A DNA stretch of 23,894 nucleotides, from assembly GCA_045640165.1 (NCBI GenBank), contig JAZUEK010000082.1:1-23894 (forward strand). Direction: 5' to 3'. Made by a program: the position numbers and the translations under genes. The notes beneath the pieces were generated by a model. The model saw only the letters and a program-made list of their open reading frames with translations, did no database searches and was not told the DNA's origin. The stretch is from RGIG426 sp045640165 (GTDB lineage Bacteria > Bacillota > Clostridia > Oscillospirales > Acutalibacteraceae). Shown here piece by piece: positions 1 through 6,455 of the stretch; within the stretch, counting starts at the first letter, position 1, and each line of letters begins with the position of its first letter.

Positions 1-178
1 CTGGGGCAGCATCGGACTGTTTCAGTTTGACATCGTCGCGTGGATTTTCGGCGGTCAGGATGCTCTGCTCTCCCGCATCATCTATACCCTTGTGGCGCTT
101 GCCGGTGTGTGGTGCATTTCGCTCCTCTTCCGTGACCGGAACGAAAGCGACTCCCTCTCGATGCAAGGCGCGCACTAA
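1..178 (+). CDS. DUF378 family small membrane protein (C-terminal part)
   Basis: This is the 3' end of a gene that begins before the window. The frame starting at base 2 gives 58 residues ending with the stop at 176-178. The visible part begins WGSIGLFQFD, continues through a short IFGG stretch, and has one hydrophobic segment (roughly LSRIIYTLVALAGVW) before a polar tail. The pattern of an NWG-like start, GLF.FD, IFGG and a second membrane helix is typical of DUF378 proteins (YuzA-like, about 70-80 residues, two membrane helices, function unknown). The base before the first full codon is C, compatible with Asn in the usual NWG motif. A strong terminator follows 12 bases after the stop. Confidence 0.75.
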   Translation, partial: WGSIGLFQFDIVAWIFGGQDALLSRIIYTLVALAGVWCISLLFRDRNESDSLSMQGAH

Positions 179-190
179 TCCGCTTATCAA

Positions 191-230
191 AAAGCCCGTT
201 CCTTCTTTGAAAGGAACGGGCTTTCGCTTT
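191..230. terminator. Bidirectional intrinsic terminator between DUF378 gene and ackA
   Basis: A perfect 14-bp inverted repeat (191-204 with 211-224, loop CTTTGA) is flanked by T-rich sequence on the + side and by an A-run on the left that becomes a T-run on the minus strand. It can end both the DUF378 transcript and the convergent ackA transcript. Confidence 0.85.
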
Positions 231-240
231 TTCATTTTTT

Positions 241-288
241 CGTTTGTTCGTTTTTTCGTTTGTTCGTTTTTTCGTTTGTTCGCTTTTA
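241..288. repeat. Three tandem copies of a 16-bp T-rich unit
   Basis: The unit CGTTTGTTCGTTTTTT occurs exactly at 241-256 and 257-272, with a diverged third copy at 273-288 that runs into the ackA stop codon. It lies between the terminator and ackA, so it would be transcribed as the 3' UTR of ackA. No protein is encoded there. Confidence 0.85.
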
Positions 289-1491
289 CAGCGCTTCCAC
301 AATCGCCTTGGTGTCGCGCGCAATCACGAGTTCTTCGTTCGTCGGGATAACAAAGGCGCGCACGGTAGAATCCTTGCCGGAAATCTCAATTTCCTGACCG
401 CGGGTGTTGTTGTTCTCCTCGTTGAGGGTCACGCCCATATACGCGAGGTCTTGCATAATCTCTTTGCGGAGTTGCACCTGGTTCTCACCGATACCGGCGG
501 TAAACACAATGGCATCCACGCCGCCGAGCGCGGTGATAAACCCGCCGATGTATTTGCAAATCTGGTATTCGCGCATATTCCACGCGAGTTGCGCTTTTTC
601 GTTGCCCTCCGCCATCGCTTTGGTAACGTCGCGGTCATCGCTCGAAACACCGGAAATACCGAGCATACCGGACTGTTTGTTGAGGATGTCGTCCATCTCG
701 GCGGGGGACAATCCCTCTTTTTCCATAATAAAGGTAATCGCGGACGGATCCACCGCGCCGGAACGCGAACCCATCATAAACCCGTCCAGCGGGGTAAGAC
801 CCATCGTGGTGTCAATCACCTTGCCGTCTTTGACGGCGGCGAGGGACGAACCGTTACCGATGTGGCAGGTGATGATTTTGGTGCCTTTGGCATCCGGCTT
901 TCCAAGCAGTTCGGCACAGCGTTTGCTCACAAAGCGGTGGGACGTACCGTGGAAACCGTAGCGGCGCACGGCGTATTTCTCGTAATACTCATACGGCAAA
1001 CCCCACAGATACGCTTTCGGCGGCATGGTCGCGTGGAACGAGGTGTCGAACACCACGACTTCCGGAACGTCCTTGCCGAACGTCTCGATAGCGGCGCGGA
1101 TACCCTGCACGTGCGCGGCGTTGTGGAGCGGCGCCAGCGGAATGAGCGACTCAATGTCGGCAATCACTTTATCATCGACGAGCACGGATTTATCGAAAAT
1201 CGCGCCGCCTTGAACGATACGGTGGCCGATAGCGGCAACCTCGGAGAAGTCGTCGATTACCTTGCCCTCGCCCTCGGTCAACGCTTTTTTCACCTCGGCG
1301 AACGCGGCGGTGTGGTCTTTCATCTCCACTTTGTATTCGGTGGAATAGCCACCGGCGGTTTTATGCTGAAAATAGCCGCCATCGATGCCGATACGACCGC
1401 ACAAACCTTTCGCGAGCATCACTTCGCCGTCCATATCAATCAGCTGATATTTCAGCGAAGAACTGCCGGCGTTGATAACTAAAATTTTCAT
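286..1491 (-). CDS. ackA: Acetate kinase
   Basis: Cytoplasmic acetate kinase (EC 2.7.2.1) interconverts acetate plus ATP with acetyl phosphate plus ADP, usually yielding ATP at the end of mixed-acid fermentation. The 401-residue product is full length. It opens with MKILVINAGSSSLKY (first family signature) and contains GHRIVQGG with Arg91, FDTSFHATMP with Asp149, RRYGFHGTSH with His181, HIGNGSS, and near the end FTAGIGEN. These correspond to the substrate-binding and catalytic residues known in the acetate and sugar kinase superfamily. I chose the ATG at 1491 over one seven codons upstream because AGGAG sits about 8 bases before it and family proteins start with this motif. No phosphotransacetylase gene is adjacent. 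The gene is divergent from tmcAL. Confidence 0.97.
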   Translation of the reverse strand: MKILVINAGSSSLKYQLIDMDGEVMLAKGLCGRIGIDGGYFQHKTAGGYSTEYKVEMKDHTAAFAEVKKALTEGEGKVIDDFSEVAAIGHRIVQGGAIFDKSVLVDDKVIADIESLIPLAPLHNAAHVQGIRAAIETFGKDVPEVVVFDTSFHATMPPKAYLWGLPYEYYEKYAVRRYGFHGTSHRFVSKRCAELLGKPDAKGTKIITCHIGNGSSLAAVKDGKVIDTTMGLTPLDGFMMGSRSGAVDPSAITFIMEKEGLSPAEMDDILNKQSGMLGISGVSSDDRDVTKAMAEGNEKAQLAWNMREYQICKYIGGFITALGGVDAIVFTAGIGENQVQLRKEIMQDLAYMGVTLNEENNNTRGQEIEISGKDSTVRAFVIPTNEELVIARDTKAIVEAL

Positions 1492-1505
1492 AACACAATC
1501 TCCTC

Positions 1506-1534
1506 TTGTCATAACCCAATATTTTTGGTATACT
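1506..1534 (+). promoter_or_regulatory. Predicted sigma-A promoter of tmcAL
   Basis: TTGTCA at 1506-1511 and TATACT at 1529-1534 are separated by 17 bases. Transcription would start near 1541, giving a leader of about 53 bases before the tmcAL start. Confidence 0.65.
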
Positions 1535-1537
1535 ATG

Positions 1538-1566
1538 ATTATACTCCACTATTTTCCATATTTCAA
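1538..1566 (-). promoter_or_regulatory. Predicted sigma-A promoter of ackA
   Basis: On the minus strand TTGAAA (1566-1561) is followed after 17 bases by a perfect TATAAT (1543-1538). Its -10 box is only three bases from the -10 box of the opposing tmcAL promoter, so the two promoters interlock. Confidence 0.75.
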
Positions 1567-1593
1567 CGATTATTTTATAAAAAGGTGAGGAAT

Positions 1594-2802
1594 ATGAAAG
1601 TTTGCGGCGTTATTGCAGAATTTAATCCGCTCCACAATGGCCACGCCCATTTCTTAAAACAACTGAAAGCTCCCGACGGGGTCGGCGCGACCCACGTTGT
1701 CGCCGTTATGAGCGGCAACTTTGTCCAGCGCGGCGAGCCGGCGTTGCTCCCGAAATTTGAGCGCGCGAAAATGGCGCTCGCCTGCGGCGCGGACGTAGTG
1801 GTCGAACTGCCAACTCCGTATGCACTCTCCTCTGCTGAAGGATTCGCAAATGCCGGCGTGGCGCTTCTCGCGGCACTCGGGTGTGTGGACGTGCTCGCGT
1901 TTGGCAGCGAATGCGGCGACGTTGCCGCGCTCAAAAAAGCCGCCGACGTCCTCGATTCCGAACGGTGCGAAACGCTTCTCCGGTATCATTTAGAGGGCGG
2001 TATCTCGTTTGCCGAAGCGCGCCAAAAAGCGCTTTCCGAAGCGGCAGGCGCGGCAATCGGCGACCTGCTTTCCTCTCCCAACAACACGCTCGGCATCGAA
2101 TATCTCCGCGCGATAGCGGCGCTCGGCGCGCCGATGACCGCCGCCACCGTCAAACGTATCGGCGCCGACCATGACGCCGTCGTTCCCCTCGGAGATATCG
2201 CCTCGGCGAGTTACCTGCGCGGACTCATCGGCGACAACCGCCTGGTCAACGCCCTGCCGTTTTTGCCGCCGGATGCACGCGATTGCCTCACTGCCGCCGG
2301 TGGAAACGGGCTCTGCCCTGCCAAAACGGAAAAAGCCGAAGTCGCCCTGCTCTATCGTTTAAGACAAATGTCGCTCGACGAGTTTTCGACACTCCCCGGC
2401 GTGTCCGAAGGACTCGAAAACCGCCTTTTTGCCGCCGCGCGGCAAGCCGGAAGTGTGGACGAGTTTTTGTCCCTCGTCAAAACCCGTCGCTATCCCTTAA
2501 CGCGGCTGAAGCGCCTGCTGATGGCGGCGTATTTGGGACTTTCCGCCGATCTTGCGCCGAAAACACCGCCGTATCTCCGCGTGCTCGGCGCGACCGAAGC
2601 CGGCTACGACGTGCTCCGCGCCGCCAAAACGAATGGATGCCCCTTGCCTCTTCTCACACGCAAAGGACAAGCAGATACGCTCGACGGCGCCGCCAAAACG
2701 CTGTGGGAATTCGAGTGCAAAGCCGCCGACCTCTACGGTCTGTTTCTCCCCCCCCCCTCCCCCTGCGGGGGCGACCAAACCCCCGGCTTTGTGAAAATGT
2801 GA
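1594..2802 (+). CDS. tmcAL: tRNA(Met) cytidine acetate ligase (TmcAL, YlbM family)
   Basis: TmcAL enzymes activate acetate with ATP and acetylate the wobble cytidine (C34) of elongator tRNA-Met, giving N4-acetylcytidine. The 402-residue product begins MKVCGVIAEFNPLHNGH, the nucleotidyltransferase nucleotide-binding start with an H-x-G-H motif. It then has SGNFVQRGEPALLPKFERA, a VVELPTPYALSSAEGFA segment and SPNNTLGIEYLRAI, all characteristic of this family. The C-terminus DLYGLFLPPPSPCGGD resembles the usual family ending. A run of ten C at 2748-2757 lies in that segment, but the frame stays open and sensible. The start at 1594 follows AAAGGTGAGG. It is divergent from ackA, which uses the same substrate. 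Confidence 0.92.
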   Translation: MKVCGVIAEFNPLHNGHAHFLKQLKAPDGVGATHVVAVMSGNFVQRGEPALLPKFERAKMALACGADVVVELPTPYALSSAEGFANAGVALLAALGCVDVLAFGSECGDVAALKKAADVLDSERCETLLRYHLEGGISFAEARQKALSEAAGAAIGDLLSSPNNTLGIEYLRAIAALGAPMTAATVKRIGADHDAVVPLGDIASASYLRGLIGDNRLVNALPFLPPDARDCLTAAGGNGLCPAKTEKAEVALLYRLRQMSLDEFSTLPGVSEGLENRLFAAARQAGSVDEFLSLVKTRRYPLTRLKRLLMAAYLGLSADLAPKTPPYLRVLGATEAGYDVLRAAKTNGCPLPLLTRKGQADTLDGAAKTLWEFECKAADLYGLFLPPPSPCGGDQTPGFVKM

Positions 2803-2819
2803 AAATGTAAAACGCGAAA

Positions 2820-2848
2820 GCGGCAGGTGATTTCACCCGCCGCTTTTT
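2820..2848 (+). terminator. Intrinsic terminator after tmcAL
   Basis: A 10-bp stem with one mismatch (2820-2829 with 2834-2843, loop ATTT) is followed by TTTTT. It lies 17 bases after the tmcAL stop. Confidence 0.8.
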
Positions 2849-2880
2849 CGTTGCCGCTTTTTGTTCGCCCTCACCCGCGA

Positions 2881-2909
2881 CGTACCGCCGCAAAACGGTG
2901 CGTTTTTTT
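2881..2909 (+). terminator. Second, weaker terminator after tmcAL
   Basis: A 7-bp stem with one G-T pair (2881-2887 with 2896-2902) is followed directly by seven T. It may be a backup to the first terminator. Confidence 0.5.
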
Positions 2910-2927
2910 CGTGAGGGGGTGCAACAC

Positions 2928-2963
2928 TAAAAGAACAGCCCCTCACGACCGTGAGGGGCTGTT
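2928..2963 (-). terminator. Intrinsic terminator of the YD-repeat dockerin gene
   Basis: A perfect 13-bp inverted repeat (2934-2946 with 2951-2963, loop GACC) lies five bases past the stop of the minus-strand gene. On the minus strand it is followed by CTTTT. Confidence 0.85.
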
Positions 2964-2968
2964 TTGCT

Positions 2969-4810
2969 TTATTCGGCTTTTTCCGGTGCAGAGCGGTTAA
3001 GGTAGATGTATTCGTACCAATAATTCACGCTACCGTCTTCGTTGAAATAGGTTTCGGTCAATTTGTTCTCGTTCGCGTCGTAGGTGGCATCCCAGGAATA
3101 TTCCCAATTCACGCTGCCGTCGTCGTTGTAGTGGCGATAACTTGTCGTGTTCCCGTTCGCGTCGTAGGTGGAATCCCAGGAACGCCACCAATCCACGCTG
3201 CCGTCGGCGTTGTAGTGGCGCTCACTCGTCCGATTCCCGTTCGCATCGTAGGTGTATTCGCACCAATAATCCACGCTGTCGTCGTCGTTGTAGTGGCGCA
3301 CACTCGTCTGGTTTCCGTTCGCGTCGTAGGTGTATTCGTATGCCACATACGAGCTGCCGTCGGCGTTGTAGTGTGTTCGGGTTAGTTCGTTCCCGCTTGC
3401 ATCGTAGGTGGCATCCCATGTGTTGTAGTAATCATCCCAATCCACGCTACCGTCAACGTTGTAGTGGCGCTCACTTGTCCGATTCCCGTTCGCGTCGTAG
3501 GTGGCATCCCAGGAACTCCACCAATCCACGTTGCCATCGTAGTCGTATTCACGATAACTCGTCCGATTCCCGTTCACATCATAAGTACAATCGTAAGAAC
3601 CCCACCAATCCACGCTGCCGTCGGCGTTGAAATAGGTTTTGGTCAACACGTTTCCATTCGCATTGTAGGTGTATTCGATCCACCGATCCACGCTACCGTC
3701 GGCGTTGTAGTGGCGCTCGCTCGTCTGGTTTCCATTCGCGTCGTAGGTGTATTCCACACCCATATATGAACTACCGTCAGCGTTGTAGCGGCGTTCACTC
3801 GTCTGGTTTCCATTCGCGTCGTAGGTGGCATCCCAAGAATTTTCCCAATCCACACTACCGTCGTCACTGTAGCTACGTTGGCTCGTCTGGTTTCCATTCG
3901 CGTCGTAGGTGGCATCCCAGGAACTCCACCAATCCACGCTGCCGTCGGCGTTGTACCAGCGCATACTCGTCTGGTTCCCGTTTTCATCGTAGGTGAATTC
4001 ACGCCAACCATCCACGCTGCCGTCGGCGTGGTAGGATGTATGGGTCAACTCGTTCCCATTCGTATCGTAGGTGGCATCCCAGGAACTCCACCAATCCACG
4101 CTGCCATCGTCGTTGTAGCGGCGTTCACTCGTCTGATTCCCATTCGTATCGTAGGTGAATTCACCCAGTACAAACGAACTACTATCATTATCGTGGCGCA
4201 CCTCTTTTGCTAACGGCGCATTTTTGGGGTAACAAACTGTCGTCGGCGCGGTGGTGGGCTCGGTGGTGGGGTTTGTCGCAGTCGGCTCGGTCTCGGACGG
4301 CTCGGTTGCGGACGGCTCGGTTGCGGACGGCTCGGTCGCAGTCGGCTCGGTCGCAGTCGGCTCGCTTGCGGACGGCTCGGTTGCGGACGGCTCGGTCGCA
4401 GTCGGCTCGGTCGCAGTCGGCTCGGTCGCAGTCGGCTCGGTCGCAGTCGGCTCGGTTGCGGACGGTTCGGTTACGGTCGTAGTCGGCTCGGTTTTGCCGC
4501 CGTTAATGTCCTTAATAATCCCCGCCACGAATTTGCGGACCGTCAGCACGTCTTTCATATTCACCACACCGTCGCCATTGGTGTCAGCAGCAACCAAGTC
4601 AATGCTTGTCGCGATACCCGCCACGTATTTGCGAATGGTGAGTACGTCTTTCATATTCACCGTGTTGTCGCCGTTGGCATCGCCGTAGGTGATTTCCACC
4701 ACTTCGGTGACAGTTTGCGTTTCGGTTTCTGCCGAAGCAAATACCGTCATCCCTGCCGCCACGATAAGCGCGAGCACAAGGGCGAGCAGGATGGATACGT
4801 GTTTTTTCAT
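2969..4810 (-). CDS. Secreted dockerin protein with 14 YD-like repeats
   Basis: The product has 613 residues. Residues 1-29 are a signal peptide (MKKH, then a hydrophobic core, then a likely cleavage site after FASA). Residues 41-100 hold two dockerin-like calcium-loop repeats, each with a D-x-N-x-D-G pattern and the core NMKDVL. Residues 106-191 are a Thr-Glu-Pro linker. Residues 219 to about 601 are 14 repeats of 26 or 28 residues (one of 31) with consensus TYDANGNxTSxRxYNxDGSV. These resemble the YD repeats of RHS-type wall proteins, but the period is longer and there is no toxin or RHS core. An N-terminal dockerin is unusual because most are C-terminal. The start at 4810 follows GGGAGGA. 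A structured leader and its own promoter lie upstream. The ligand is unknown; a cell-surface or complex-bound binding role is inferred. Confidence 0.85.
   Translation of the reverse strand: MKKHVSILLALVLALIVAAGMTVFASAETETQTVTEVVEITYGDANGDNTVNMKDVLTIRKYVAGIATSIDLVAADTNGDGVVNMKDVLTVRKFVAGIIKDINGGKTEPTTTVTEPSATEPTATEPTATEPTATEPTATEPSATEPSASEPTATEPTATEPSATEPSATEPSETEPTATNPTTEPTTAPTTVCYPKNAPLAKEVRHDNDSSSFVLGEFTYDTNGNQTSERRYNDDGSVDWWSSWDATYDTNGNELTHTSYHADGSVDGWREFTYDENGNQTSMRWYNADGSVDWWSSWDATYDANGNQTSQRSYSDDGSVDWENSWDATYDANGNQTSERRYNADGSSYMGVEYTYDANGNQTSERHYNADGSVDRWIEYTYNANGNVLTKTYFNADGSVDWWGSYDCTYDVNGNRTSYREYDYDGNVDWWSSWDATYDANGNRTSERHYNVDGSVDWDDYYNTWDATYDASGNELTRTHYNADGSSYVAYEYTYDANGNQTSVRHYNDDDSVDYWCEYTYDANGNRTSERHYNADGSVDWWRSWDSTYDANGNTTSYRHYNDDGSVNWEYSWDATYDANENKLTETYFNEDGSVNYWYEYIYLNRSAPEKAE
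3006..4156 (-). repeat. DNA encoding the 14 YD-like repeats
   Basis: The tandem units are 78 or 84 bp (one of 93 bp), with many stretches identical between units, for example the GTTCGCGTCGTAGGTGG core seen on the + strand. Unit lengths in protein order are 28, 26, 28, 28, 26, 26, 28, 28, 31, 26, 26, 28, 28 and a final unit. The close nucleotide similarity suggests recent expansion or homogenisation. Confidence 0.9.
4238..4495 (-). repeat. 15-bp tandem repeats encoding the Thr-Glu-Pro linker
   Basis: The unit on the + strand is CTCGGTCGCAGTCGG or the variant CTCGGTTGCGGACGG, each coding for T-E-P plus T-A or S-A. About 14 units follow one another in frame, so changes in copy number would lengthen or shorten the linker by five residues without a frameshift. 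Confidence 0.9.
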
Positions 4811-4824
4811 TGGATATTCCTCCC

Positions 4825-4857
4825 AAAATAAAAAAGTGCGCAGCCGAAACTGCGCAC
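4825..4857 (-). terminator. Attenuator-type terminator inside the dockerin gene leader
   Basis: On the minus strand GTGCGCAG (4857-4850) pairs perfectly with CTGCGCAC (4843-4836) across a six-base loop and is followed by TTTTTTATTTT. It sits between the promoter and the start codon of the gene, so it can control readthrough instead of ending an upstream gene. Confidence 0.85.
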
Positions 4858-4992
4858 CGAAAAATGCACGGCCTCGATTGCTGCGACACAATTCCGGCTC
4901 CCCCACACAAGGGTAACGAGAAAAGAGGGTGCATTTTTACCAAAAGATAAAAAAGTCCCTTGTGTGGAATTCGCCTATTGAATTGTGTCGCA
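4825..4992 (-). ncRNA. Candidate structured, terminator-bearing leader RNA (riboswitch-like)
   Basis: Read on the minus strand, the predicted transcript begins at an outer stem of 12 perfect pairs (4981-4992 with 4882-4893). Inside it is a second stem of 11 perfect pairs (4957-4967 with 4903-4913). The apical loop carries AAAAATGCAC (minus strand, 4938-4929), perfectly complementary over 10 bases to GTGCATTTTT (minus strand, 4869-4860), which lies outside the outer stem and two bases before a terminator hairpin. A loop pairing with downstream sequence is a pseudoknot topology. The terminator (4836-4857) precedes the ribosome binding site of the YD-repeat dockerin gene. I do not recognise a known riboswitch class in it. 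The structure is read by eye and the ligand, if any, is unknown. Confidence 0.7.
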
Positions 4993-4997
4993 CGTTC

Positions 4998-5026
4998 AGT
5001 ATACCACACCCTCTCAAAAATTGCAA
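4998..5026 (-). promoter_or_regulatory. Predicted sigma-A promoter of the structured leader
   Basis: TTGCAA (5026-5021) and TATACT (5003-4998) are 17 bases apart on the minus strand. The expected start near 4991-4993 falls exactly at the outer edge of the 12-bp outer stem of the leader RNA. Confidence 0.75.
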
Positions 5027-5030
5027 TAAA

Positions 5031-5056
5031 AAAAGACCTGCCAAAGCAGGTCTTTT
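5031..5056 (-). terminator. Intrinsic terminator after ispF
   Basis: A perfect 11-bp stem (5031-5041 with 5046-5056, loop CAAA) is followed on the minus strand by a T-run. It isolates the ispF operon from the leader promoter that begins five bases further on. Confidence 0.85.
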
Positions 5057-5065
5057 CTTATGTCT

Positions 5066-5539
5066 TTATAATTCTTCAATCAAACACACGGCGTGGGCGG
5101 CGATACCCTCACCCGTGCCGGTGAAGCCGAGTCCCTCTTCCGTGGTGGCTTTGACACTCATCTGCGCCACGTCCACCGCGCAGGCGGCGGCGAGGTTTTC
5201 GCGCATTTTTTCAATATGCGGCGCGAGTTTCGGCCGCTGACACAGCACCGTCGCATCCACGTTGCCGACACGGTAGCCGGCGGCTTTGAGTTGCGCGGTC
5301 ACCTCGGCGAGCAGTTTGATACTGTCTGCGCCGGCAAAGCGTTCGTCGGTATCGGGAAACAGATGACCGATATCGCCCATCGCCGCCGCGCCGAGCAGCG
5401 CATCCGCAACCGCGTGAGCAAGCACGTCGGCATCCGAATGGCCGAGCAGGCCCTTTTCAAACGGAATGTCCACACCGCCCAAGATGAGCTTGCGCCCATC
5501 GACGAGGCGATGCACGTCGTAACCGTGACCGATGCGCAT
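5066..5539 (-). CDS. ispF: 2-C-methyl-D-erythritol 2,4-cyclodiphosphate synthase
   Basis: IspF (EC 4.6.1.12) makes 2-C-methyl-D-erythritol 2,4-cyclodiphosphate in the non-mevalonate isoprenoid pathway. The 157-residue product is the usual length. It opens MRIGHGYDVHRL, giving zinc ligands Asp8 and His10, with His42 in GHSDADVLAHAVADALL. MGDIGHLFPDTD and the C-terminal KATTEEGLGFTGTGEGIAAHA complete the family pattern. An in-frame ATG 26 codons upstream lies inside the preceding gene. I chose 5539 because AGAGGG precedes it and the family starts there. It begins 14 bases after the XRE regulator gene, so the two are probably cotranscribed. No ispD gene is adjacent. Confidence 0.96.
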   Translation of the reverse strand: MRIGHGYDVHRLVDGRKLILGGVDIPFEKGLLGHSDADVLAHAVADALLGAAAMGDIGHLFPDTDERFAGADSIKLLAEVTAQLKAAGYRVGNVDATVLCQRPKLAPHIEKMRENLAAACAVDVAQMSVKATTEEGLGFTGTGEGIAAHAVCLIEEL

Positions 5540-5553
5540 ACGTTCGCCCTCTT

Positions 5554-6186
5554 TCATTCGTTGTCGGCGGCTTGTTTCGCCGCTTTTTTCTCTCTTCGCC
5601 CGGGGAGCGACGCCCACAAGATGATGGCAATCTGCGCCGGAACACCGAGCAGGAAAATCACCCAGTTGTTGTTTGCCTCAAACAAGCCCGTAACGAACGC
5701 GGAGAACAACAGTCCCCACAACACGCCGGAAAGCAACAGGAACGTCGTGCGACGGGCAAACCATTTCACGCTGAAAATCATCAGCACCGCGCAGGAAATC
5801 GGGAATGCATAGATAAACACCGTCCACATGGCGGAGATCATTTCGTTCGTCTGCATCTGGTCGTTGACGAACACCGCCGTGGCAATCAACCAAATAACCA
5901 CCGCCACGAGCGCGGCGATAATCTGATGACTGCGTTTTTTCTCGCGCGTTTCGAGGCGCGCCGCCTCTTCTTCGGCGGCGTGGTCTTCTTTAAGGAGATA
6001 ATCCACCGTAACGCCGAATAAATCGGCGATGTCTTTCAGCACCGCAATATCCGGCACGGAGTCGCCGCGCTCCCACTTGGAAACAGCTTTGTCGGAATAG
6101 TTGAGTTTTTCGGCCAAATCCAGTTGGGTCATCCCGGCTTGTTTGCGAAGAGATACGATATTTTGGGCAATAATTTGTTTAAGCAT
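5554..6186 (-). CDS. Membrane-anchored XRE-family transcriptional regulator
   Basis: The 210-residue product has an XRE (Cro/C1-type) helix-turn-helix at residues 5-60 (LRKQAGMTQLDLAEKLNYSD, then a KWERGDSVPDI segment). A charged linker rich in Glu follows, then four predicted membrane helices from about residue 87 to 195, and a basic tail (GRREKKAAKQA). Regulators of this layout are common in Clostridia and are thought to bind DNA from the membrane. The start follows AAGGAGG. It has a good promoter 148 bases upstream and is followed closely by ispF. Its target is unknown. The palindrome upstream of its own promoter is a candidate site. Confidence 0.88.
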   Translation of the reverse strand: MLKQIIAQNIVSLRKQAGMTQLDLAEKLNYSDKAVSKWERGDSVPDIAVLKDIADLFGVTVDYLLKEDHAAEEEAARLETREKKRSHQIIAALVAVVIWLIATAVFVNDQMQTNEMISAMWTVFIYAFPISCAVLMIFSVKWFARRTTFLLLSGVLWGLLFSAFVTGLFEANNNWVIFLLGVPAQIAIILWASLPGRREKKAAKQAADNE

Positions 6187-6333
6187 ACGTCCGTCCTCCT
6201 TCTTTTTCGAGGGATTTTGGTGTTTTTTGTCGATTTTTTCGTAAGGCTTTTCGCCTTTACATCAATTATTTTTTTGAATTTTTCCAAAAAAATATTTTTC
6301 TTTTCGGTTGCGGCATTTTTCAGCCGCAAAAGT

Positions 6334-6362
6334 ATTGTAACACAAAAATCCCGAAAAATCAA
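6334..6362 (-). promoter_or_regulatory. Predicted sigma-A promoter of the XRE-ispF operon
   Basis: TTGATT (6362-6357) and TACAAT (6339-6334) are 17 bases apart on the minus strand. The transcript would begin close to a 7-bp hairpin (6308-6314 with 6323-6329) and have a leader of about 140 bases. Confidence 0.7.
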
Positions 6363-6378
6363 GCTTTTTTCGCAAATT

Positions 6379-6454
6379 CTACTAACGGGAGAGTGAATTT
6401 TTAGCAACTCTACCGCTCAAAATTTATGCGGAGAGTAAAAAATAGTTAGTGTAG
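6379..6454. repeat. Nested imperfect palindrome between two divergent promoters
   Basis: An outer arm CTACTAAC (6379-6386) is matched by GTTAGTGTAG (6445-6454) with a two-base bulge. Inside, ACTCT-A-CCGC (6407-6416) is matched by GCGGAGAGT (6428-6436). A further GAGAGT (6390-6395) offers an alternative partner for ACTCT. It lies between the minus-strand XRE promoter and a plus-strand promoter, so it may be an operator or part of an RNA. Confidence 0.55.
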
Positions 6455-6455
6455 G

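Noticed and set aside
244..1482. Long open frame of 412 codons on the + strand opposite ackA
   Set aside because: It is an antisense shadow of ackA. The minus-strand product matches acetate kinase along its full length.
1525..1593. Longer N-terminus for TmcAL starting at 1525
   Set aside because: That start lies inside the predicted promoter. The ATG at 1594 has a good ribosome binding site and the family's usual first residues.
2748..2764. Run of ten C followed by T and five C near the 3' end of tmcAL, a possible frameshift or sequencing error
   Set aside because: The frame through the run gives a plausible family C-terminus (PPPSPCGGD) and a stop soon after, so no frameshift is needed.
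3006..4156. Regular repeats that could suggest a CRISPR array
   Set aside because: Units are contiguous coding repeats in one open frame, with no unique spacers and no cas genes.
2951..4213. Several + strand open frames with regular Arg/His/Val-rich repeats
   Set aside because: They are the reverse-complement images of the YD-repeat coding DNA. The minus-strand frame has signal peptide, dockerin and ribosome binding site.
4251..4688. + strand frame with VGSVADGSVA-type repeats that looks like a repeat protein
   Set aside because: It is antisense to the Thr-Glu-Pro linker and has no ribosome binding site.
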